Source of the DNA: Eurosta solidaginis
Lineage: Eukaryota > Arthropoda > Insecta > Diptera > Tephritidae
DNA length: 64,000 nt
Assembly (NCBI RefSeq): GCF_040869045.1
Contig: NC_090322.1
Coordinates: forward strand, 188,231,477-188,295,476
Direction: 5' to 3'
The translations under genes and the position numbers were made by a program. The notes beneath the pieces are model-generated. The model was not told the origin of the DNA and made no database searches. It saw nothing but the letters and a program-made list of their open reading frames with translations. Shown here one piece after another: positions 46,963-57,400 of this stretch; positions within the stretch are counted from its first letter, which is position 1, and each line of letters starts with the position of its first letter.

Positions 46963-47460
46963 ATGGATATTAGCATAGATTTATTGTATGATGATGAAAA
47001 TAATGGTGAGAAAATTGATATGCAGCGAATAAGAAAACATTTACGCGATCACTCTAATCCCTTGGAATTACCAAGCACTAAGTAAGAAAACGTTCAAGTA
47101 ACAATTGATAAAATTCTAATGTATGTAGTTATTTTGCAGATTTGTAAGCTATTTTCGGTTAAGTAAGAAAGCATTTTGCTCCTTACTAAACGAAATGAAG
47201 AGCCATTTCCGCAAACGACGGCAGCTATCAAAAATGCTGTGGAAATGATTTTAGTGTTGGACTAGCACAACCTACAACATCTATAGTTGTCAAAGAGGTT
47301 TTAGATATTATTGAGGAGCATATTTGTGCGAAGTGGATTAAAACCCAAACAGCAAAAATTGTATTTTACTCTAAAACAGGATTCCTAGGAGTAGTGATTA
47401 GTATCAATGGGACTGACGAATGGCACTGCGGCCAGCCTCGCCCAACTTCGGAATGTCGCT
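46963..47460 (+). pseudogene. Harbinger transposase, truncated and broken
   Basis: Exon 1 (46,963-47,081) begins MDISIDLLYDDENNGEK and ends RKHLRDHSNPLELPSTK. A 58-bp intron (47,082-47,139, GTAAG...TTTTGCAG) joins in phase to FVSYFRLSKKAFCSLLNEMK (from 47,140). These match the N-terminal region of PIF/Harbinger nucleases (HARBI1 type: LRDxSNPLxLPExxFxxxFRLxKxA). A frameshift or deletion follows; SVGLAQPTTSIVVKEVLDII and then FYSKTGFLGVVISINGTDEW appear in other frames. The last holds the first catalytic position, where the family has IDGTH, but aspartate is replaced by asparagine. The two remaining catalytic positions are missing. No function. Confidence 0.85.
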
Positions 47461-47633
47461 CCATAAAGTCAAGAAGTTATTCAATGTAAGCCTTCGTTTA
47501 AACGTTGTTTTTTTCTATAAATGTGTACAAAATTGTTGATTATTGTTTGATTAAAAAAGGTTTAACTACTTTTAATTTTTTGTTTTTTTTTTTTTGGTAA
47601 CGTTTTATGAGCCCGTGCACCATCTAACTCTTA

Positions 47634-47989
47634 TCAAAGGTAGTATCAAAAGAAGCGTTTCGATCTCCGTTTTTGGGATTCGAAAGCGGAAATAAAAAAT
47701 TTTATTTCTGTCGAAAAATATTTACAAAAACCCACAAAATGGCCCGAGGGTCCGAAATATGAGGCCCGTTCCACAGTTTTTTTGCACAGAACATCTTTCT
47801 GCGTTGGCGGCCTTTGGCGGCCCTGGGTGCATCGAACGCCTTTCTGCATTAGTGTGTACAAAAAATCTGGCAAAATACAACCATATGAAAATTTGAACCG
47901 AAATGATATGACAGATATTAAATTTTTAATTTTTGTTTTCAGATTCTTAAATCGGAGGTCGAAACGCGTCTTTTGATACCAACTTTGAA
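47634..47989. mobile_element. foldback element nested inside the Harbinger copy
   Basis: Left TCAAAGGTAGTATCAAAAGA followed by AGCGTTTCGATCTCCG inverts as CGGAGGTCGAAACGCGTCTT then TTGATACCAACTTTGA at the right. The inversion extends weakly inward. The middle has a direct repeat of the form GCAYMGAACRYCTTTCTGC (47,790 and 47,828). Opposite-strand frames of about 65-75 codons both end RRSKR.F because of the inverted arms. No transposase. Confidence 0.7.
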
Positions 47990-48272
47990 AATTTTTGTTA
48001 AAAATTAGGTGGTGAATCGTCTTCTAAAACGTTGCATTTTTTCAAAACAACTGCAAAATTGTATGAGACAACTGCTAGTAATCAGTTGTAAGGTATTGAC
48101 GCGTTTGACAACTACACTAACACAACGTTGTAAACGGTAATGCCACAAAAAGTTGTTAGATGAGACAACTCAACTGACATTTTTTTTGACAGGTTGAGTT
48201 GTAATCTGTAATACCAAATTGCGAAATTTCAACCCAACCAGAGTTGAGTTGTAAACGGTAATAGGGGCATAA

Positions 48273-51200
48273 GGTGGACCAGAGGTGACTCTAGAATGTG
48301 TTTGTACGATATGGGTATCAAATGAAAGGTGTTAATGAGTGTTTTAAAAGGGAGTGGGCCTTAGTTCTATAGGTGGACGCCTTTTCGAGATATCGCCATA
48401 AAGGTGGACCAGGGCTGACTCTAGAATGTGTTTGTACGATATGGGTATCAAATGAAAGGTGTTAATGGGAATTTTAAAAGGGAGTGGGCCTTAGTTCTAT
48501 AGGTGGACGCCTTTTCGAGATATCGCCATAAAGGTGGACCAGGGGTGACTCTAGAATGCGTTTGTACGATATGTGTATCAAATGAAAGGTGTTAGTGAGT
48601 GTTTTAAAAGGGAGTGTGCCTTAGTTCTATAGGTGGACGCCTTTTCGAGATATCGCCATAAAGGTGGACCAGGGCTGACTCTAGAATGTGTTTGTACGAT
48701 ATGGGTATCAAATGAAAGGTGTTAATGAGAATTTTAAAAGGGAGTGGGCCTTAGTTCTATAGGTGGACGCCTTTTCGAGATATCGCCATAAAGGTGGACC
48801 AGGGGTGACTCTAGAATGCGTTTGTACGATATGTGTATCAAATGAAAGGTTTTAATGAGTGTTTTAAAAGGGGGTGTGCCTTAGTTCTATAGGTGGACGC
48901 CTTTTCGAAATATCTCAATTAAGGTGGACCAGGGGTGACTCTAGAATGTGTTTGTACGATATGGGTATCAAATGAAAGGTGTTAATGAGAATTTTAAAAT
49001 GGAGTGGGCCTTAGTTCTATAGGTGGACGCCTTTTCGAAATATCGCCATAAAGGTGGACCAGGGGTGACTCTAGAATGCGTTTGTACGATATGTGTATCA
49101 AATGAAAGGTTTTAATGAGTGTTTTAAAAGGGGGTGTGCCTTAGTTCTATAGGTGGACGCCTTTTCGAGATATCGCCATAAAGGTGGACCAGGGGTGACT
49201 CTAGAATGTGTTTGTACGATATGGGTATCAAATGAAAGTGTTAATGAGAATTTTAAAAGGGAGTGGGCCTTAGTTCTATAGGTGGACGCCTTTTCGAGAT
49301 ATCGCCATAAAGGTGGACCAGGGGTGACTCTAGAATGCGTTTGTACGATATGTGTATCAAATGAAAGGTTTTAATGAATGTTTTAAAAGGGGGTGTGCCT
49401 TAGTTCTATAGGTGGACGCCTTTTCGAAATATCGCAATTAAGGTGGACCAGGGGTGACTCTAGAATGTGTTTGTACGATATGGGTATCAAATGAAAGGTG
49501 TTAATGAGAATTTTAAAAGGGAGTGGGCCTTAGTTCTATAGGTGGACGCCTTTTCGAAATATCGCAATTAAGGCGGACCAGAGGTGACTCTAGAATGTGT
49601 TTGTACGATATGGGTATCAAATGAAAGGTGTTAATGAGAATTTTAAAAGGGAGTGGGCCTTAGTTCTATAGGTGGACGCCTTTTCGAGATATCGCCATAA
49701 AGGTGGACCAGGGGTGACTCTAGAATGCGTTTGTACGATATGTGTATCAAATGAAAGGTTTTAATGAGTGTTTTAAAAGTGGGTGTGCCTTAGTTCTATA
49801 GGTGGACGCCTTTTCGAGATATCGCCATAAAGGTGGACCAGGGGTGACTCTAGAATGTGTTTGTACGATATGGGTATCAAATGAAAGGTGTTAATGAGAA
49901 TTTTAAAAGGGAGTGGGCCTTAGTTCTATAGGTGGACGCCTTTTCGAGATATCGCCATAAAGGTGGACCAGGGGTGACTCTAGAATGTGTTTGTACGATA
50001 TGGGTATCAAATGAAAGGTGTTAATGAGAATTTTAAAAGGGAGTGGGCCTTAGTTCTATAGGTGGACGCCTTTTCGATCGCCATAAAGGTGGACCAGGGG
50101 TGACTCTAGAATGTGTTTGTACGATATGGGTATCAAATGAAAGGTGTTAGTGAGTGTTTTAAAAGGGAGTATGCCTTAGTTCTATAGGTGGGCGCCTTTT
50201 CTAGATATCGCAATTAAGGTGGACCAGAGGTGACTCTAGAATGTGTTTGTACGAAATGGGTATCAAATGAAAGGTTTTAATGAGAATTTTAAAAGGGAGT
50301 GGGCCTTAGTTCTATAGGTGGACGCCTTTTCGAGATATCGCCATAAAGGTGGACCAGGGGTGACTCTAGAATGTATTTGTACGATATGGGTATCAAATGA
50401 AAGGTGTTAATGAGAATTTTAAAAGGGAGTGGGCCTTAGTTCTATAGGTGGACGCCTTTTCGAGATATCGCCATAAAGGTGGACCAGGGGTGACTCTAGA
50501 ATGCGTTTGTACGATATGTGTATCAAAGGAAAGGTGTTAATGAGAATTTTAAAAGGGAGTGGGCCTTAGTTCTATAGGTGGACGCCTTTTCGAGATATCG
50601 CCATAAAGGTGGACCAGGGCTGACTCTAGAATGTGTTTGTACGATATGGGTATCAAATGAAAGGTGTTAATGAGAATTTTAAAAGGGAGTGGGCTTTAGT
50701 TCTATAGGTGGACGCCTTTTCGAGATATCGCCATAAAGGTGGACCAGGGGTGACTCTAGAATGCGTTTGTACGATATGTGTATCAAATGAAAGGTGTTAG
50801 TGAGTGTTTTAAAAGGGAGTGTGCCTTAGTTCTATAGGTGGACGCCTTTTCGAGATATCGCAATTAAGGTGGACCAGAGGTGACTCTAGAATGTGTTTGT
50901 ACGATATGGGTATCAAATGAAAGGTGTCAATGAGAATTTTAAAAGGGAGTGGGCCTTAGTTCTATAGGTGGACGCCTTTTCGAGATATCGCCATAAAGGT
51001 GGACCAGGGGTGACTCTAGAATGTGTTTGTACGATATGGGTATCAAATGAAAGGTGTCAATGAGAATTTTAAAAGGGAGTGGGCCTTAGTTCTATAGGTG
51101 GACGCCTTTTCGAGATATCGCCATAAAGTTGGACCAGGGGTGACTCTAGAATGCGTTTGTACGATATGTGTATCAAATGAAAGGTGTTAATGAGTGTTTT

Positions 51201-53013
51201 AAAAGGGGGTGTGCCTTAGTTCTATAGGTGGACGCCTTTTCGAGATATCGCAATTAAGGTGGACCAGAGGTGAATCTAGAATGCGTTTGTACGATATGTG
51301 TGTCAAATGAAAGGTGTTAATGAGTGTTTTAAAAGGGGGTGTGCCTTAGTTCTATAGGTGGACGCCTTTTCGAGATATCGCAATTAAGGTGGACCAGAGG
51401 TGACTCTAGAATGTGTTTGTACGATATGGGTATCAAATGAAAGGTGTTAATGAGAATTTTAAAAGGGAGTGGGCCTTAGTTCTATAGGTGGACGCCTTTT
51501 CGAGATATCGCCATAAAGGTGGACCAGGGGTGACTCTAGAATGTGTTTGTACGATATGGGTATCAAATGAAAGGTGTTAGTGAGTGTTTTAAAAGGGAGT
51601 ATGCCTTAGTTCTATAGGTGGACGCCTTTTCGAGATATCGCCACAAAGGTGGAACAGGTGGGACCCTAGAATTTGTTTGTACGATATGGGTATCAAATGA
51701 AAGATGCTAATGAGAATTTTAAAAGGGAGTGGGCCTTTGTTCTATAGGTGGACGCCTTTTCGAGATATCGCCATAAAGGTGGACCAGGGGTAACTCTAGA
51801 ATGTGTTTGTACGATATGGGTATCAAATGAAAGGTGTTAGTGAGTGTTTTAAAAGGGAGTATGCCTTAGTTCTATAGGTGGACGCCTTTTCGAGATATCG
51901 CCACAAAGGTGGAACAGGGGTGACCCTAGAATTTGTTTGTACGATATGGGTATCAAATGAAAGGTGTTAATGAGAATTTTAAAAGGGAGTGGGCCTTAGT
52001 TCTATAGGTGGACGCCTTTTCGGGATATCGCCATAAAGGTGGAACAGGGGTGACTCTAGAATGTGTTTGTACGATATGGGTATCAAATGAAAGGTGTTAG
52101 TGAGTGTTTTAAAAGGGAGTGTGCCTTAGTTAAGTGGACGCCTTTTCGAGATATCGCAATTAAGGTGGACCAGAGTTGACTCTAGAATGTATTTGTACGA
52201 TATGGGTATCAAATGAAAGGTGTTAATGAATGTTTTAAAAGGGGGTGTGCCTTAGTTCTATAGGTGGACGCCTTTTCGAGATATCGCAATTAAGGTGGAC
52301 CAGAGGTTACTCTAGAATGTGTTTGTACAATATGGGTATCAAATGAAAGGTGTTAATGAATGTTTTAAAAGCGGGTGTGCCTTAGTTCTATAGGTGGACG
52401 CCTTTTCGAGATATCGCCATAAAGGTGGACCAGGGGTGACTCTAGAATGTGTTTGTACGATATGGGTATCAAATGAAAGGTGTTAATGAATGTTTTAAAA
52501 GGGGGTGTGCCTTAGTTCTATAGGTGGACGCCTTTTCGAGATATCGCCATAAAGGTGGACCAGAGGTGAATCTAGAATGCGTTTGTACGATATGTGTATC
52601 AAATGAAAGGTGTTAATGAGAATTTTAAAAGGGAGTGGGCCTTAGTTCTATAGGTGGACGCCTTTTCGAGATATCGCCATAAAGATGGACCAGGGGTGAC
52701 TCTAGAATGTGTTTGTACGATATGGGTATCAAATGAAAGGTGTTAATGAATGTTTTAAAAGGGGGTGTGCCTTAGTTCTATAGGTGGACGCCTTTTCGAG
52801 ATATCGCCATAAAGATGGACCAGGGGTGACTCTAGAATGTGTTTGTACGATATGTGTATCAAATGAAAGGTGTTAATGAGAATTTTAAAAGGGAGTGGGC
52901 CTTAGTTCTATAGGTGGACGCCTTTTCGAGATATCGCCATAAAGATGGACCAGGGGTGACTCTAGAATGTGTTTGTACGATATGGGTATCAAATGAAAGG
53001 TGTTAATGAATGT
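48273..53013 (+). repeat. 130-bp satellite array, right part (~36 units)
   Basis: It continues the same array in the same orientation and phase after the Harbinger insertion. A few units are shortened: one lacks about 6 bp near 50,078, and one near 52,134 lacks the TCTATAG block. The array stops inside a unit at TTAATGAATGT, where the BEL LTR begins. Unit variation is low, which fits ongoing homogenisation. Confidence 0.95.
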
Positions 53014-53516
53014 TGTTTAGGCAGGATGCCTAACTTTTCCGCATCTGATTGCGACCCCCCAATGCAACTCTGCAAATCGATACTCGATACTCGAATTAAT
53101 TTATAACCACCCACACCATCACCCTCATGCATGTGCATGCATGCACATGCGCGTGTATGTGTGCTTTTTGTCAGCACTCATGCATATGCATGTCGGGGTT
53201 GATGTGTGGGTGCCTTTCCCCTCCAAAACGGAGGATTTTGCGGGTCAACGGTTGTAGCTTGCTATACAACCGGCCTCTTTGATTTCAACAGCCAACCAGC
53301 ACGCACCTGCCGCCAACGATCTCTGCCGTTCTGATCACAATAAATTCAGGTAATATTGTAACCAACTAATTCATATAGTTATACAATAAACCACATATAT
53401 TATAACGAGAAATCTCGTCTATTTGCTTATTTTCTATTCCATACACCTATTTCCCACTGAGATCGACCCCGGTGCGCCCACCTACGACTCAGGAGCATAC
53501 GCACCCCGGCCGAACA
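53014..53516 (+). mobile_element. BEL/Pao LTR (5'), 503 bp
   Basis: It starts TGTTTAGGCAGGATGCC with an inverted GTTTAGGCA/TGCCTAAC stem at the very end, as is common in BEL LTRs, and ends CGGCCGAACA. Candidate poly(A) signals are CAATAAATT (53,339) and CAATAAACC (53,384). Directly after the end, TTTGGTCCTTCTCCCC occupies the primer-site position and resembles the sequence seen there in other arthropod BEL elements. The boundaries rest on the satellite break on the left and TG...CA form, because no second LTR is visible for comparison. Confidence 0.75.
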
Positions 53517-54431
53517 TTTGGTCCTTCTCCCCGAAAAAGGAACCACAGCGATATAAATTACAGTCCACAACATAAGACCATAGCTGACCGCACACATTTT
53601 AAGAATTCCTCACAAAATTCATCAGGAAAAGTATTTTGCCCACCAACAAAAAGTCTATTATTTAACACCAGCGTCAAAACACTGAGCAAGCGACAGCCAG
53701 CGGAAGCCACTGCAGCACACAAGCTACGTGCCACACCGGAATACAAATCACCAAAAAGTTCAAAGTAAGTGCAATATTTCTTGCCACATTTTTTTGGTTA
53801 AAAATAATAAATAAAAAGTGCGAAAATCCATTTGAAGTGCCATAAGTGCTTGTAACTGACCGCGAAAAGTGTAAAAACCTGTGTAGTGCCAAAAAGAAAA
53901 ATAGGTGCAAACGCGTTGCATTATTTATTTTTTATAACGTCGTTTAACATTCCTTGTGACTATCTGGTCTGTCCCCCCACCAGCGGTAAGGCTCTCCGGA
54001 CACAGCACAAGGAAGAGGTGCACATAACCTCACATTCACATAAAAATCTCACGCCATACGGCTGTGGCAATTTTCATTTTCTTTTCAAGCACTTTAATTT
54101 TCACTAACTAAATCGACACAGTTTTTACAACAGTTTTCACTGAGTTTTGACACTTTTCGTCGAGTTGTTATATCAGCGCGCGCACTTATTTATAAAAAAT
54201 TTTAACGTTGAAGTGGCGAGTGGCCCCTTTAATTCCACAAAAGACGTTGTTGTTGCTCTCCCCTTCTCCCTGCTTTTCGGCACAAATAAGCTGCAAAGTC
54301 AGTGAAAAAATAAACAAATTGAAAGCGTTAAATAAAGAGTTTTTCTATATTTTAAGCATTGTTGGTTGGGTGATTCGCACAGGTTTTTTCAGTTTTACAA
54401 CCCCTTTTTAATTTGATCACAAATTTAATCC
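53517..54431 (+). other. BEL/Pao 5' leader
   Basis: This lies between the LTR and the Gag-Pol frame and has no conserved coding. Frames of up to 98 codons here have no family features. Leader RNA signals such as packaging sites would lie here. An in-frame TAA at 54,426-54,428 fixes the upstream limit of the Gag-Pol frame. Confidence 0.6.
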
Positions 54432-57400
54432 ATGAACATGGAATCATATATTAGATTGGCCGATCGAATAATCGAATTCGAGGCCGATTTTAATGACATC
54501 AATGCGGCTCTGCACACTGTGCACACTCTTGCAATACAGCAAAAGGAGTTGCAAGCTAAGTGGGAAAAAGCAGAGAACGCCCTAGAGGAGTTGCTTGGCT
54601 CTGACACGCTCGACGCAAAGAAAATTGCAGCGGTCAAGATCAAGCATAAAGCGGCATATGCCGTATTCCTGAGATGCATGTCAAACATGGCTGAACTTCA
54701 AGCCAAATTGAAGGAGGAAAAAGATAGGGCAGTCAAACCTGAGGGAGAACGCGGGCGCGAACACAGTATCCGCCTGCCAGCTTGCGATACTGAGGTATTC
54801 AAGGGCGACTACCTATCTTGGCCAACGTTTCGTGACCTGTTCACGGCCATCTATAAAAATAACAGTCGCTTAAGCCCGGTAGAAAAGTTATTCCACCTTA
54901 ACCAAAAAACCCAAGGTGAGGCAAAGGACATTGTCAAGAAATGTCCTTTGACAAATGAAGGCTTCGAAACAGCCTGGAAAAACCTATGTGAGAGATACGA
55001 GAATAAACGGATTCTCGTAAACTCACAACTACAAATTTTGTTTAACTTAAAAAAGATAGATAGTGAGTGCGGCAGCTCTATCAAAACCTTACAGCGCGAC
55101 ATAAATAATTGCTTGGCATCTTTAAAAACACATCAGATCGATGTGTCAAATTGGGATGCGATTATTACCTATTTATGTTCGACAAAATTACCTGAAAACA
55201 CGTTGGCCCTATGGGAGCAGAGCATTGATCACAAGACGGACATATCCAAGTGGAAGGATATGGACAAATTCTTGTCAAATCGTTTCCAGACACTTGAAAC
55301 CGTGTCTGGTTTTACAGGGAATGCCACTTCTAAAGTGCAAAAATCAAACACGTCGCGCCAGTCGACGGAAAACCCTACAAAAAGACTTGGTGCTTTTCAA
55401 ACCAAAGTAACCAAGCAAACAACAAAATCAATATGTAAAATGTGCAAATCTACGGCGCACAGATTACGCAACTGTTCACGTTTTTGCGATTTAAATCCGG
55501 TAGAAAGGATTAAATTCGTCAAATCCACAAACGGCTGCCTGAATTGTTTATCCCCAGGACACACAGTGACGAGGTGCACCAGTTCGTACAACTGTTCCAA
55601 ATGCCACTCTCGTCACCACACGCTCCTGCATGCGGATACACTTCAGCAACCGGCGGTACGAAATCCCTTCAAAGATGCGGATAATGCCCCATCAACTTCG
55701 GCACAGGCAAGGAAAAGGCAGGAATCGGGACAACCACCTTCCTCTGCGAATCAGAATGTCAAATCCTGCCATGCCAATTCCAGCACAGGCGTGCTATTAG
55801 GAACTGCTCGCGTACACATTCACCATAATGGTACCGACTTCTCCGCGCGGGCATTAATTGATTCTGGGTCTGAATGTTCCTTTATAACTGAAAGACTGAA
55901 ACGCAGAATCAATTTGCCAGCGAGGAAAATGCATGCCCATGTTTCAGGCATCACAAATGCGGTGTCAGCTCAGGTGAAAGAAGCATCCAACATCGAATTA
56001 CGTTCACCAGTGGATCCCTGCTTCAGCCTGACTACACCCGTACTAGTTCTAGCGAAACTCACTGGGAATCTTCCATCCTGCCATATCAACGCAATGACTA
56101 TGCAGGCATTCCCAGACTTGGTTTTGGCAGACAAGAGGTTCTACGTCAACGAAGACGTAGACCTCATACTTGGCGGAGACATATATCCCCAAATTATAAT
56201 GAGCGGTATAAAGAAGAATGTGCTAAACACACTCTTAGCCCAAGAGACAGTGTTCGGTTGGATACTAACCGGTCGTATCGAATCACCGAATCCAACGAAG
56301 AGCATTATGTCTTTTTACAACGAGGTTGCGTTAGACAATCAATTAAAAGCTTTCTGGGAGGTAGAAAATCTACCCAAAAATAAAATATTGAATGAAGAGG
56401 AAAGGTACTGCGAACAATTATTTAAGGAAACAACGCAGCGAAGTGAGAATGGAAGGTACACCGTGTCACTACCATTCCGGCAGGATTACCCTAACAATAT
56501 TAACTTAGGACCATCCCTGAAGCGTGCATGCTCTCAATTCTTCCGGAATGAGGGGCGGCTAATAAAAAACCCAGACTTAGGTAAAGAGTATGTTCGAGTG
56601 TTGTCAGAATATGAAACGCTCGGACATATGGGAAAAATTGAAAAGAATATTCCATCCGACGATTCGGATAATTATTTCCTGCCCCACCACGCCGTTATTA
56701 AAGCGGAAAGTACCACTACAAAGGTACGCGTAGTATTCAATGCCTCGAGCCCTACGGCCAACGGGAAGAGCCTAAATGATATTCTACTCCCAGGCCCAGT
56801 TCTACAAGCCGATCTACCCATCCTCATATTACGATGGAGGCTATACCGTTTCGTCTTCAATAGCGACATCGAAAAGATGTATCGACAAATTTGGGTGAAC
56901 GAAAATCACACCAAATTTCAACGTATTGTGCATCGCACTTCCCCGAATGACCCTATTAGTCTTTACGAATTAAAGACGGTCACCTTCGGAGTGAATTGCG
57001 CTCCATATCTCGCGATAAGAACGCTCCTACAACTGGCTGACGACGTCGCAAATTCACACCCTACAGCGGCTAGCATACTAAGAGAGAGTATGTACGTAGA
57101 TGATGTTTTATCTGGAGGACACACAATAGCGTCAACCATCAAAGCAAGAAACGAGATTCACGAAGCCTTACACTCAGCTGGCTTTCCATTACGCAAGTGG
57201 ACTTCAAACTGTAAGGAAATTCTAAAGGACATCCCCAAAACGGACTTGCTCAGCGAGGATTTCTTAGCGTTCGAAGAAGCTAGTTCGGTAAAAGCCCTGG
57301 GAATACGATGGAATGCCCACTCCGATTTATTTTATTTTAAAGCAGGGACGCTGGACAACCCGGAAAACATTACGAAGAGAGCAGCCCTATCCGCTATAGC

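Larger units (their letters stand above)
46736..48269 (+). mobile_element. PIF/Harbinger transposon inserted in the satellite
   Basis: The ends AGGGCCTATTACGG and CGGTAATAGGGGCA are imperfect inverted repeats. The inversion continues through ACAACTCAACT and GGTTGGGTTG..AATT over about 45 bp. TAA flanks both sides (46,733-46,735 and 48,270-48,272). The satellite unit reads on perfectly when the insert and one TAA are removed, so this is a true Harbinger-type 3-bp target duplication. It carries a broken transposase and a nested foldback element. Confidence 0.95.

Noticed and set aside
44793..53013. CRISPR-like array
   Set aside because: The whole 130-bp unit is repeated with no variable spacers, in a eukaryotic setting. 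It is a satellite.
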